A stretch of 64,000 nt of DNA from Chionoecetes opilio (lineage: Eukaryota > Arthropoda > Malacostraca > Decapoda > Majidae). The notes below the pieces were generated by a model. It made no database searches. It worked only from the letters and a program-made list of their open reading frames with translations, and was not told the DNA's origin. This document shows, in pieces, positions 51,211-62,309 of the stretch. Location: NCBI GenBank assembly GCA_016584305.1, contig JACEEZ010020550.1, forward strand, positions 94,962 through 158,961, in the 5' to 3' direction. A program made the position numbers and the translations under genes. Numbering within the stretch: the stretch's first letter is position 1; each line of letters begins with the position of its first letter.

Positions 51211-52880
51211 GAGTCAAGGTCTGAGTCTTCTCCAGACTCTACACCATCATAGATACAATTCTTGCATGTAATTGCCTTTACAACTTCCGCATGCTGAGAT
51301 ACACTTGACACCATTCTTCTTGCAGCTGCAACGCCGGTTGCTGCAATCTCCATTACAATTGGAGCTCGTGAACTGGAGCAGCTCCTCAAGAGCCATGGGA
51401 TGTAGTGTTGGAACCGGCTCATAACCATGACACCCTACCGTTCATCCATAGTCACTGGGGTCCAAAGACATGCTCTGCAGCAGCATCCAGTCCCGGGTTT
51501 GGAGATAGGCACAGAGAGAATGCTGTTCAGCTGCACTCTCTGTTGGAGGTAGAGTCTCTGGTTTCATCAGCCCGGCCGCCACCTTCCGCGAGAACATGTT
51601 GTATCGAATTGCTCCCAAAGTAGTACCTGGTGCATGGTAAATGTGCTGGAAAATAGCAATACAACCCCCGATCACCTCGTCCTTAGTAACCCGCACGTCA
51701 AGGAAGATGTCCATGTGTTCATCAATGTCCCCTGCGCAAAACCTGTTAAATAGAGAAGTTTTTCCGTGGCCCCGATTGCTGAAACCGTTATCACAGCCTG
51801 TGAAGTCACGACAAAAGAACAGGTAGCGCCTCTGTCTTTCAGAGCGAGCTCCTTGGATCCTCCTGATCGTAAGAGCCCTCGATGTGGTTAAGAAGAGTGG
51901 ATGGTTGGTGCTTGAGCTATGGTGCACCAGCATTATCAGCACGTCCGCGTCTTCTGCCCGCACCTGAAAATACAACAAGATATGAGTAAAGCGTCTTGAC
52001 CTGTGCAAAAACCGTGAAGTTAACAATCTCCAAGTTATTTAACAATGCTCCTCTTCTTTTCTGAGGATAAGTACACTTGCATAACAACGTGGTGCATCAA
52101 TGCACACTACAACAAAATATCAACACCGGAAAAATCAAAAGTAATCATAATTGATGTAAGTAAAATACCTACACAAAATGTTACTGACCTCAACAGAGTC
52201 ATCTGTAGCAGCAGCCAATGCTGCTCTCACAATTGAAGTGTCAGCATTATTGTCACACTGCACCACGGTGATATGACGTTTCCAGAATGTTGAAGAGAGG
52301 AGATGGATGAGCTCACTCTTGTTGTGAGGTTGTCCATGAACTTTGCCCTTGGTGTCACACGTATCATATCTGGTCGAATCTGTAAATCACAGCAGGAGTT
52401 CTTGGTACGCCGGATGTGGTCGTGATCTTATGGCGAACTGCTATAGCCATCGAAGACCACCAATGATCTTCTGAGAGCGACTGCCGAGACACTGCACATA
52501 GCTCAGGTAACTGTCGGCAATCTCCTGCCAAGTCTGACCTTGTCAGAGGTCACCATGTAGAGAAGCCATCCACCATCAACCACCAGACTGGAGCAGGGTT
52601 GGTCAGTGAGGTCAAGCGGATCGGTCAACTCCTTCAGGCTAGACTTGGAAAAGCCTGCCTTGTTCGCTTTGTTCATTTTCTGATCTTTGTTGCTGAACAA
52701 GGACAAGGGGAAGGGAGTCAGCTCATACTCTAGGATCGAGTCTCGACTGTCATATCCCGTTGGGCAAAAATTATCAGTGGCTTGAAAAACTTGAGTGAGT
52801 TTAGGTGAATCTTCTTCTCATTGACCTTGGGTATCTTTCTGAGCGATGACGGCCTGTACCTTGAACTTCACCTGCATGGT
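51211..52880 (-). pseudogene. PIN/FEN-like nuclease domain with C-terminal CXC motif (C-terminal half of the family)
   Basis: Minus strand, two exons. Exon 1 (52880-52189) reads MQVKFKVQAVIAQKD, a TGA (about 52819), then MNKANKAGFSKSSLKELTDP, LVVDGGWLLYMV, VFDGYSSSP with KDHDHIRRTKN after a frame change, and DNNADTSIVRAAL. A 225 bp intron follows (GT at 52188-52187, AG at 51965-51964). Exon 2 (51963-51211) reads VRAEDADVLIMLVHH, FCRDFTGCDNGFSNRGHGKT, SLDPSDYG, a TGA where TGG is expected, then SNRRCSCKKNGVKCISACG and, after one frame change, a tail ending DSDLDS. DGG, FDG, DxxAD, EDAD and TGCD...GHGKT fall in the order of the acidic sites of FEN/XPG nucleases. That link is my inference. The Cys-rich tail resembles tesmin/TSO1 CXC motifs. 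As written it is a pseudogene. Confidence 0.6.
51964..52188 (-). other. Spliceosomal intron in the PIN/FEN-like gene
   Basis: Donor GAG|GTCAGT and acceptor TTTTCAG|GTG join ...DDSVE to VRAEDADVL in phase 0. Removing it gives continuous family sequence, which shows that the copy is DNA-borne and not a processed cDNA copy. Confidence 0.7.
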
Positions 52881-53325
52881 CGATGTCAATCCCCCTTACA
52901 TAGTATTCAAGAAATTGAAACATACTAATAAAGCTACTTTTGTAATTTACATGCACCCAGCAATATTTATTTCCCAACAAAAAATTGGTTTGCGAAGAGC
53001 GGGAAATGTGGGTGTGGCCATTTTCCACCAAGGAGTGGATTTGGTGCAAAAAAAATGTTTGCATTGATTCCAGAATCATGAAAAACCCTAGTTTGACCCT
53101 CACAAGGTACTTCAGGCAGAATTAATATTTTTACTAATGAATTTACTATTAATATTTAACCCAACTTCCAGCAGCTGCCATGGGTTGCCCTACGGGAGTT
53201 GAATTTATTTATTTTGATATGTGTTGGTAGACACCTTTACAAACACATTGGTGAAGAAATTTCTTGGTAAAGAATTTGTTCTCAGATTTGCTAGATATCT
53301 GATAATATTCCCTGACTAGTAGAGA

Positions 53326-53675
53326 GTATACTCACTACAAAGGGAGTCACACTGATGTCTGTCTGGCAAAATGGAGCAAGAAAACATATCTGACAAGATT
53401 AGCAGGTGTGCCAACCCAGTATGGGAGTGACGGGGGCCGAGACCATATACGTGTGTCCGAGAGGCACCATTAGACCACAGCACAACACAAACGGGGAACA
53501 GGACGGCGAAGATGAGAGGGAAGACGAGGAAGATAATAAGACACAGGAGGAATCGTCATTTATGATAATTTTGGTTGTTTAATCAGTTTTTTCACATAAA
53601 AGCAAATTACTAACCAAAAATATAGAAGTTGAAATGACAAAAGATTGATCTTATAACTTCATCGGCATCATGTGG
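53326..53675. other. No recognisable feature
   Basis: Sequence between T2 and a SINE head; probably in part the degenerate body of that SINE. No frame of interest. Confidence 0.5.
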
Positions 53676-53757
53676 ATTTTGGATCTCATCCAGGATCGCA
53701 CACGGGTCACCGATAACACCACTATGAGACGTTAACCACTCTGCTACTGCCTCCCCA
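53676..53757 (-). mobile_element. tRNA-headed SINE fragment, minus strand
   Basis: On minus: GGGGAGGCAGTAGCAGAGTG, GTTAACG, and later GGTGACCCGTGTGCGATCC. It parallels the head at 35811-35877, with a damaged B box. 53758-54847 holds only short frames (for example a Cys-rich 69 codon frame on minus at 54285-54494) and no recognised feature. Confidence 0.7.
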
Positions 53758-54847
53758 CACGCGGTGAATGCAAATCAATATTTCCTTCTTTACTAACCAT
53801 ACTTTTCTTTACGATCCCTCACTAATCATTCCCTTTATTTACCCTCTTTGACTCTCTAACGTCATCAGACTCTTGATTACCTATACATGCTCCTAACGTA
53901 TTATTGGGCTTCAAAACATATAGTTTTGATATTTGTTGCTACGTTTAAGCATTATAAATTATAGTTGATGAGCGTCTCCTCGGCGCAGCGTGTTCATTAT
54001 GTACCGGTTCCTGTATACCACGTTTTATGTACGTGGCGTTTATTTGGCAACATTTTTATGTGTTTTTAATACTCATCTGCATTCTAAGCACTCAAACTTT
54101 CCTTCTTATCTCCTACGCTCACTTCCCCGCAGTACACAAATTAAATAATATTTTCTAATCACTATCCACAGAGCGGGAACTCAATTATTTTCTTTCGTTG
54201 GTTTTCTCAAGACTTCTAAGACTTTTTTTATGTGTCTGGACTCCGGAGGCTTATTGAATTAAGCTGTCGTACTATTAAGGAAATTTAATTTGACGGCATC
54301 CGAAAGTTGACTATGTGACTTTTCTTTAATGTCGCTTCATTGCAACACTTTAGGTCTTCATGACATTCATGATGCTTGTGTTGCCTCATAAACGCTCCAC
54401 AACTGGTACTTTGTGCTGAACTTTCCTCCATATTCAGTGTACCATTATCAGCATTCCAGCAATGACACTGTCGCATGCAAGTATTGAATTTCACCTGCTT
54501 TGGCTTACTAAAGGATAGTGTTCTTCGTCTTCCTCCCCCCTACTAGTTATTGTTGTAACGCACTGATTACGTTGTGTCGCGGAACTCTTCATTACACTGG
54601 TGCTTCGTGTCAATTAAGAGGCAGCGGATGGCGTGTGCCCTACAGGTGAAATAAAGGGTCGTTAGCAAACACGTCATCTGTCGGTGTTAAGTGCAGACCC
54701 GGAGCGTGAAAAATTTGTAATTTAAAAACAATTGAGGAATAGAAAACAACAAATCAAAAGTTATATAAAATATATAACATTCCTGACCCACTATATGATA
54801 AATAAAATAAAACGAAACACATTTATATACAATCTATATCACTCGGC

Positions 54848-55143
54848 CTGTCGCCTCCGTGGTGCAGTGGCTAGCGTGCCTGGCTACGAATCTGCGGGCC
54901 CTGGTTCGATCCCGGGCCAGGGCAAGTCGGTGACCAGCCTACCCAGCTGTTCTTCCTTCCTTTCGGGGTTGATAAATGGGTACCCGGGGTAACCTGGGGA
55001 AGGTAACTGTGGTAACCCGGGAGTCACACTAGCCCTGTGTCCCGGGGTAACGGGTCCTCACCCACCACAGGCTCTAAGGGATAATGCCACGGAGATGAGC
55101 ACCACATGCCACGCGCAGCTTAGCGTATGCTCCCATTTTTACC
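54848..55143 (+). mobile_element. tRNA-headed SINE, plus strand, different family
   Basis: Head GCCTCCGTGGTGCAGTGGCT followed by AGCGTG (A box) and CCCTGGTTCGATCCCGGG (B box), with a good acceptor-like start. The body carries GGTAACCTGGGGAAGG and ends in CATTTTTACC. The tRNA-like head can fold but it is embedded in SINE sequence, so it is not a tRNA gene. 55144-55450 has no feature. Confidence 0.8.
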
Positions 55144-55450
55144 TTTATAACACTCGGGAACAATTTTGAACATAATTTCTGTTGATTTGATTGTTTACTT
55201 GATTTATACAAAAAAGTCGCATGCTGATTTTAAAGCTACAGTCAGTTTTCTTCTATCACGTCAATTTTTTTCTATACAATTTACGCTCTGAATAAGAAAA
55301 GTTGTATTGTGTTTCGTAAGTAATATGACTGATCAGCTGATTGCTTTTATTATTTTATTATCTATGTAATGTAAACCATAAATATTGGAAGAAAAGAGCT
55401 AAATTTGTTTTTTTATTAATACATTGTATTAACACTTTGACCGCAACTCA

Positions 55451-55702
55451 ACGGGTCGGGTCCTAACTATTTAGTTACAGTTGACTACCACAGTAAGTTC
55501 TGGGAATTGTACTATTTGCCAGATACAACTTCTGAAACTATCATCAGCAAGTTGAAAAATTATTTCACCAGGCATGGCATTCTTGACGTGCTTGTAAGCG
55601 ATAATGGGACGCAGTTCACTTCAGCAGAGTTTGCTAGGTTTCGGAAGGAATGGAACTTTTGACATGAGACCATCAGTCCGGGAATAAATAGTAAAGCGAA
55701 TG
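55451..55702 (+). pseudogene. Ty3/gypsy-like integrase core fragment
   Basis: The frame from about 55478 reads VDYHSKFWELYYLPDTTSET, then IISKLKNYFTRHGILDVLVS and SDNGTQFTSAEFARF, a stop, then HETISPGINSKANG at 55700. The DNG is the second catalytic Asp of the D,D-35-E core, and the NSKANG region is where the Glu would follow. The fragment is cut exactly by the tail of the RTE-like LINE. Integrase inserts the cDNA of LTR elements; no LTR or RT of this element is visible nearby. Confidence 0.75.
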
Positions 55703-57600
55703 GCGCAGCTCAATCAATCAATCAAACAATCATTGGGGGCATACGCCGGGGAGCGCGTCGCCTCGCCCACCCTACAACACCCCTCCCGGGAGTTACCACG
55801 CTCGAGTCCCCAGCAGGCTCTCTTCCCATACCAAGCAACTCTCGACAGGAAACATCAACTTACCCCAGCCACGAGCCTTGTGGGCGCCCCCTTGGCCTCC
55901 TCCACCCCGGATTGTCTTTTACTGATACAACCTGATGGGGAAGGATCGGTTTCAGGGTAGCGTGCCACATGCCCATATAGCCGAAGTTGGCGCTGGCGGA
56001 CTATGCAGGTAAAAGGCCTTGTTTCAGTCTTACGGTGCAATCGATGATTTGACATGTAATCATCCAAAAGATACCCCATGATTCTGCGAAGACGCTTATT
56101 AACAAAGGCATCGATTCGCCTCTTCAAGTCGCTACTTAGTGTCCATGTCTCACAACCATAGAGTAATACAGGGATCCCAAGCGACATGAATATCCGGATC
56201 TTTGTCTTTCTGCACAGGTACCGACAACGCCAAATACTCCTGCTGAGCGAGTCCATAACACCGTGGGCTATGCCAATCCGCCGTAAGACTTCTTGACGTG
56301 ACCCGCCGTCATTATGGACTGCGCTACCAAGGTATGTAAAACTTTCCAAGATCTCAATGTCCTCGCCGCATGCATGAACAGACTGTACTATTTCATGTAG
56401 TAAGCCTCCAGACACCTGGATCTTGGTCTTAAGCCAAGAGACCTCAAATCCCAAAGGCTTTGCCTCCTCGTGCAGCGCCTCGAGAGCCATCATCAGGACC
56501 TCCAGCGACTCAGCAAAGATTACTGCATCATCGGCAAAAACAAGATCAGTGATGTTGGTGTTGCCGAGGAATGAATGCCCCACAATCACTTTGATCTACA
56601 ACTTTGCCCAATACCCAGTCCAAACAAGGGTTGAAAAGTAATGGGGCAAGGATGCACCCTTGCCTCACTCCTGTATTAACAGGAAAGAAGCTGGATACAC
56701 CTGCCCCACACTTCACAGCACTCTCAGTCCCTGAGTACAGACAAGTCATCAAACCAATAGTGCTTCCAGGAATCCCGCGAAGTCGCAGAAGATCCCAGAA
56801 TGACTCACGATGCACTGAGTAAAACGCCTTCTTGAGATCAACATAGGTTGCAAACATCCCCTGTCGAAATTCACGTCGACGTTCCACCAGGACACGCAGC
56901 GCTATGATACGGTCCGTTGTTGAGTTACCAGCCGTGAACCCAGACTGCTGAGGTCTCTGATAGCAGATGACTGCGGATCCGTGTCAGCAATAGATGGGCA
57001 AGCACCTTGCCTGGCACGCTGAGCAGTGTAATACCGCGGTAATTGTTGCAGTCCTGACGTTCCCCTTTCTCTTTCCAGATAGGGACGACCAGCCCCCTAT
57101 TCCAGTCAGGAAGAATGGTACCTGATTGTCACAGGGCAGTCAGGACAGCATGCAACCCGCAGATCATGGCCTCACCCCCAGCTTTGAGGAGCTCTCCACT
57201 GATATTGCAAACACCAGCTGCCTTTCTTCCCCTCAACTTTGCTACAGCCTCTCTGACTTCGTCAAGAGAGGGTGCGGTTTCATCAATGGGAGGATAGGCA
57301 TCCACTGTCCGTAACCCAGTGGTGTGAAGCTGCTCAATTGGAGGGTCCACCGTGAACAACTGCCCAAAATACTCAGCCCAACGAGCCATCTGCCCATCCA
57401 TGCCCGACACGAGACGCCCATCTGCTGTTCGAATAGCACTCGCCCGAGATGGAGACTTAGAACGAAGCTTCTTCAGGGCTCGGTAGGCGGGTCGAAGGTC
57501 ATTAGCGTTCAAATGGCCCTCGAAATCCTCAGCGAGACTCCTGGCATACCTGTCTTTGTCTCTCCCTAGGAGAGTTCTATTCCGGTGTGACAGAGCCCTG
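55703..57600 (-). mobile_element. RTE-like LINE, minus strand, 5'-truncated
   Basis: Minus-strand coding followed by a (TGATT/ATTG)n tail (seen as CAATCAATCAATCAAACAATC at about 55712-55733), a typical RTE end. It is inserted in the integrase fragment. The endonuclease is absent. Confidence 0.8.
55748..57590 (-). pseudogene. RTE-like reverse transcriptase
   Basis: Pieces in order on minus: connector (57512-57129) with LRPAYRALKKLRSKSPSRAS, fingers with YRGITLLSVPGKVLA (about 57050-57000), VDLKKAFYSVHRESFW (about 56850), GVRQGCILAPLLFN (about 56660), catalytic VFADDAVIFAE (about 56540-56510), then YLGSAVHNDG, IWRCRYLCRKTKIRIF, LLYGCETWTL and RLYGHVARYPE down to 55855. A frame change lets the C-terminus continue to about 55750. 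This matches the protein architecture of RTE-clade LINEs. At least three frame changes separate the open pieces. Confidence 0.85.
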
Positions 57601-57606
57601 ATATAA

Positions 57607-57688
57607 CATCACAGGTGTCACTATAAAAATCCAGCCTGCGCCACCAACGAGCGGAGGGGCCAACCATCACGACCCTCCAAAATATGCA
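57607..57688 (+). mobile_element. SINE body fragment
   Basis: CACAGGTGTCACTATAAAAA then TCCAGCCTGCGCCACCA matches, in opposite orientation, the body of the SINE at 35590-35877. It lacks the tRNA head. Confidence 0.6.
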
Positions 57689-57689
57689 G

Positions 57690-58885
57690 GGCCAAAGACT
57701 ACTGTATACTGGACTTGCTACTCAGTTTGGGCTATTTCCAGTGGAGGCCAGTTTTGCGATTCCTGACATTTTCGAACATCACTCCCATTGCCCTTCCTAT
57801 GGTTTATCAGTATAAATGAGACACCGTTATCTTCGTAAATGTTTGTTCTATAATATTATCAAATAAAAACTGTAAAATACACTAAAGAAATATCATTATG
57901 AGAGAGTGAAGAAATATACATGAATTTAATATTCACTTAAACTCTTCGCCATTTAATATTTTGCGTGAAAACATTTTACATGAAACATTTCAATAGAAGC
58001 GGTATGGTATTAGTTTTCCATTGATATATTTAGTTTTCTGATAAATGAATTATTACTATTCATATATTAGCGTTAACTAAATAAATAACCTCATCAATCG
58101 GAAAAATTACCCGATTGATTATGTAATTATTTTAGTTAACGCTAATTTATGCATGGTTCTAATTCCTTTATCAGAAAACAAAATATATCAATGGAAAGTT
58201 AATACAATTCCGCATTTATTGAAATTTTTCATGTAAAAAGTTTTCACGTATAATATTAAATTGCGAAGACTTAATTGAATATTAAGTTCATGCATATTTC
58301 TTCAGTCTCATAATGGCATTTCTTTAGTGTATTTCACAGTTTTTTATTTGATAATATTATAGAACAAATATTTACGAAGATAACAGTGTATCATTTATAC
58401 TGATAAACCATAGTCTACTGTATTCATGGAACACAGTTTTACTTGCCTATCCGATTGATGATGCTATATTTTTTGTTAAAGCTAGTTTATGCATAGTTCT
58501 AATTCATTTATCAGAAAACGAAATATATCAATGGAAAGCTAATGAAACTGCGCTTCTTTTGCTGTTTCATGTAAAACAATTTCACGCAAAATATTAAATG
58601 GCGATGAGTTTAAGTGAATATTGAGTTCATGCATATTTCTTCACGCTCTCATAATGACATTTTTTTAGTGTATTTTACCGTTTTTTATTTGATAATATTA
58701 TAGAACAAACATTTACGAAGATAACGGTATATCATTTATACTAATAAACCATAGGAAGGGAGATGGGAGTGATGTTCTACAATGTCAGGAATCGCAAAAC
58801 TTGCCTCCACTGGTCATGGGTGGGTTGGCGCGGGGCACGAGTAGCAAGTCCAATATACAGTAGTCTTTGGCAGGGCCAACCACTT
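57690..58885. mobile_element. Three-arm fold-back element
   Basis: One sequence of about 400 bp occurs three times: inverted at 57690-58098, direct at 58110-58411 (outer end missing), and direct at 58451-58885. Shared blocks include AATCGCAAAACT/TTGCGATT, TTTGATAATATTATAGAACAAA, TTCATGCATATTTCTTCA and GTTAACGCTAA. Arms one and two form a snap-back around 58105. It looks like a non-autonomous DNA element pair with an extra arm. The frame at 58785-59015 overlaps it and is not recognised. Confidence 0.75.
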
Positions 58886-59194
58886 GAGCCCTAGAGGAAA
58901 AATCATAATAGCCTACAGGCGCTATAGGCTTCAATGTAAACAAAATAAAATTGAAAACACTGTTTAAGAAGATAAAGACATTGTGGTCTAGTGTCTTAAG
59001 TAAGGGTGTGTCCATAGTGCAGAATGTGTTACAAGTCTAACACTGTAACTTAAAGAGTTTTTAGGATGGTAGAAGGGAAGTTCAAATTAAGTAATTTACA
59101 CAGTGTAGTTAAGAACATAGCCAGGACAAGTTTTGTGACTCATAGCTTTTGTTTCACTAAGTGATAGTCACTTTGGCGTGTATGTGCTCTTGTC

Positions 59195-59232
59195 TTTTTT
59201 TTTTTTTTTTTTTTTTTTTTTACATCTATTGC

Positions 59233-59300
<68 letters not shown>
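59195..59300. repeat. Poly-T run and (AT)n array
   Basis: About 27 T (59195-59221), then (AT)n (59235-59300) and a CATACA-rich edge. The preceding 58886-59194 has nothing recognisable. Confidence 0.9.
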
Positions 59301-59445
59301 GCACATACATACACATACACATACATACACATACATATATACATAAAAAACAGTAATAAATGAGCGGGCATCAGCCTGCCGCTGTAGCCGCAGCCACAGT
59401 CAGGTCACAGGTGGGCGGGGCGTGAGGTTATTCCCGCTCCTTAGT

Positions 59446-60290
59446 GTTCATCGGGGAGGTGGGGCGGCACGCGCCACCTCCAGCAGAAGAGCAGGTTTTT
59501 CTGAACCAGCCGCAGCACGAGGGCGGCCGCGTCCTCCAGCGGGCCGACGCGCTGTCTGAACCGCGCTGTAGCGGGGCAGGAAAGCAGGTAGTGGGTCAAG
59601 GACGGGGGGCCAGATAAGGACAGTGCTCACAGGGCCGCTCCTCAAACCCGTCCCTCATCTCCTCCAGGGTCCTGTAGCCAAGCCAAAGTCGGTGTAGGAC
59701 GACCTCCTCGGCTCGGGACAGCTGCTGGGTGACGCGTAACGGCTCGTTGTTGTTCTTGGCTTGTTTGTGACAGGCTGCCTGCCTCGATGTCTGCACCAGA
59801 TGGCGATACTGTTGCCCTGCGGCACAGACGGCAGCGCGTCTGGCCAGAACCTTGGCTCCATGGATGCTCGGCAAGACAGTCAAGGCCACTGCTGGCTGTC
59901 TGGTGGCCTCCCGGGTCGCCTCATCGGCCACCTCGTTGCCACGGAGGCCTACGTGGCTGTGCACCCAGTTGAACCTTACGCGGCGGCCCTGCGCGGCGAG
60001 GCTCTGGATGTGGCCCAGGATGGCGGTGGTGAGCTGCACGTTGTCCATCGGTGTGCAGGGCTGCCGTAGGACCTGCAGGGCAGACATGGAGTCGGTGTGA
60101 ATCACCACGACCTCCTCCTGTCGGCCCAGGGCGTGCTGTAGGCGCGCTATATCGCCACCAGTCCATCTGCCCGGTAGAGCAATGGTCGGACGTCCTCCAG
60201 GGACAGCACCTCACCGCCCGTAAAACCCCCGCCCAGCACCTGTCAGGCCTCTCTCAGGGTCAAACGGAGCCGTCGGGGTAGTAGACCGCG
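59446..60290 (-). pseudogene. LINE E RNase H domain
   Basis: The frame 60108-59596 (170 codons) has VIHTDSMSALQVL with the catalytic Asp, VRFNWVHSHVGLRGNEVADE with the His and last Asp, LSRAEEVVLHRLWLGYRTLE, and CEHC of a zinc-binding C-terminus; it ends in the shifted tail RAAPPPR. The upstream part with the first Asp (a DGS-type site) lies around 60270-60230 in another frame. RNase H removes the RNA template during second-strand synthesis. At least two frame changes. Confidence 0.8.
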
Positions 60291-60458
60291 ACCGCGACGC
60301 TGTAAGGACATTGGCGTGCGCCCACCCGCGTGCAGCGGGGTGCTGCCTCAGCTCCTCCCCCGTGCACAACGCCTTCCCAGCTGGCAGTGCGGGCGATAAT
60401 CACCTTTGGGGGCAGGGGGCTGCCACGGTGGCGGAGCGACGTAGCTGGGCAGGGGCGG

Positions 60459-61240
60459 TCAGGTCCCTCCAGCAGCAGGTGGGTTTTGGCCGGGAAAGGG
60501 TGGATGGCGGGGGTCTGCCACCCTCTGCAGCCAAAGGGGTTGCCCGGGCCCTAGGTCCACCGCTGCTGCTGTGGCAAGACCCTGCACAGCCTGTCCCGCG
60601 CGGGCAGACTCCCTTGCCTGGGAGAGGTTTTTGGCCACCCGACAGGCCACGATCTGTTGAACCCTGGTGGCTAGGGGCACCAACCTGCCTCCGCCTGCAT
60701 GCCGGGGGGTGTTGGCCCAGCGCGTGCCCCCAGCAGGGTCCTCAAAAGCTCGGTTCTGAAGGACCTCTAACTTCTTCTGCTGAGTGAGCGACAGCGCGAC
60801 AAGCATGGGCGCGCGTGTCTACAAAGGGGGCGCACAGTGTGCACGTAGAAGAGGGCAGCCCCTGATGACGTGGCCCCACTGTGTCCTGGAAAGGCCCCAT
60901 GACGTTTGAGGGGTGGTCTAATCCCCCTCCCTCAGATACGTACCCGAGTGGTAAGGGAGGCCCGGTCAAGCCACATTCCGAGGTCGGAAGGATGGGCCCA
61001 AGCCAGCCGTACCCTGTACTGAGAGGACAGCCCGAGGGGGCAGGGGCCTTTGAACCCCATGGCCTTGGACTTCTCGCCGAATTTTGAGACCCAGTTCTTG
61101 CACTTAAAACTGACCGGTCAAGGGGTTGCGGGTCCAAGACACCCGGTCACCCCCGGGCCCTGACGACCAGGACCAAAACGTCGGCGTAGGAGAAGTGCCG
61201 GCCCTCCCGGAACGGCAGGGTGACCAGTGCTCCCTCAGGA
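60459..61240 (-). pseudogene. LINE E reverse transcriptase, palm and thumb remnants
   Basis: On minus, about 61190 reads FSYADVLVLVV where a YADD site is expected (an inserted or lost base near the second Asp). Further down are KAPAPSG, a GMWLDRA-like block, YVHTVRPL, and from 60806 LVALSLTQQKKLEVLQNRAF and LVPLATRVQQIVACRVAKNL. The order fits palm, connection and thumb of an RNase H-bearing LINE. The fingers (61240-62300) are present only as scattered frames, which I do not list singly. Confidence 0.65.
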
Positions 61241-62309
61241 GGTTGAAAGGGGGGGCTTTTGGACCCCGCCCTGCGGCGTGCGTTCTCCAGTCCTGTAGCT
61301 GGATTTTCGCCCCTGGAACCCCGACCCCGGCGCGGCGGTTTTCCCCAAAGGAATCCTCAAACCCGGCGAGGTGTCTGCCCCGCACGCCCGCCGCACCAGC
61401 ACAGCCAGGGTGGCGGGGCGTTGGTCAGCTAAAAGCCTTTCCAGGTCAAGAAGAAGGCGACAGCAGGGTGGTTGTCGATTTGGCCAGGAGGGCCCCTGAC
61501 CGGGTTTGGGGGCCCACCCCCGTGGGAAGCCAAAGAGTTGGGTGGAGGTCTCCCAGGCGCCACGGAGGCGGGGCTAGCACCACCCTCTCCGCCGTTTTGG
61601 GCCGTGCAGCTCATGGGGAAGGGGCGGGGTTTGGGGGTTCCCTGGGCTTAGGAATAGGCGGGATGTCAGCCTCCTTCCAGCCGAGGCAAGCGGCCACCAG
61701 CCAGGAGGGTTGTTCAGGGCCAGGAGTGCCGCCCCCCACGCCCCAGCGTGGGCCAGCATCGGTAAGTGACCCGTCAGCCCCCGGAGCGGTGTCCCTCCCT
61801 TCCTGCCCTTACCAGCTCCGGGGAGTGAAGGGCTGATCAGTGGCGTCGGGGCGAGCGCGACCCCGTGACCCTCAGCACAGGTTGAGACCAAAAACCTGAG
61901 CCGCTGGACTGGGCGGGGAGTTGGTCACTGCTACCCCTGAGGCAAACACCCCCACTAGGCGCTCGGCCCCCTGTAAGGGTTTGGGGGTTTGGGGGGAGGG
62001 CGGGTAGGTTCCCCTTTCCGGAGGCAGTCCTCCCCTTGCCCCAAATCGGCCGCTTGGTGTTTGGTTAAAACCGGCGCCCATTCGAGCCATTTGGCTCCCG
62101 CACCCCCCCGTGACCTGCCGACGTGCCGAAAACCCCACACGCAGCAACTCCAGTTGGGGGCGTGGGCCGCCTGGGGTTTACAACTTCGGTGGATTTTAAA
62201 CCTTTGGGGTTCTTTTCCCGCACTCCGGTTGTAAACCACCAGTTCGGGTTTGTACTGCGGCCGGGGACCTTCCGTGGTAGGGCTGCCTCGCCGCCCTCTG
62301 AGGGCCGCC

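Larger units (their letters stand above)
50766..53325 (-). mobile_element. Element with about 410 bp inverted repeats carrying a gene (T2)
   Basis: The left arm (about 50766-51172) and the right arm (about 52903-53325) are reverse complements over roughly 400 bases. Paired landmarks are CTAATAGTCAGGG / CCCTGACTAGTAG, AGGTGTCTACTAACACATA / TATGTGTTGGTAGACACCT, AACTCCCGTAGGGCAAC / GTTGCCCTACGGGAGTT, TTCTGCCTGAAGTACCTTGT and its complement, and ATTTCCCGCTCTTCGCAAAC and its complement. The space between is filled by the gene at 51211-52880. Either this is a DNA transposon whose cargo is that gene, or an inverted duplication flanks it. Confidence 0.65.

Noticed and set aside
54285..54494. Cysteine-rich 69 codon minus frame as a secreted peptide gene
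   Set aside because: No signal peptide, irregular Cys spacing, no splice or repeat support; I see no evidence of a gene.
54848..54925. Functional tRNA gene
   Set aside because: A and B boxes are present, but the sequence continues into a SINE body and the anticodon arm is not convincing.
58785..59015. 76 codon minus frame (DTPLLKTLDHNVFIFLNSVF start) as a gene
   Set aside because: Overlaps the end of the fold-back element arm and has no recognisable domain.
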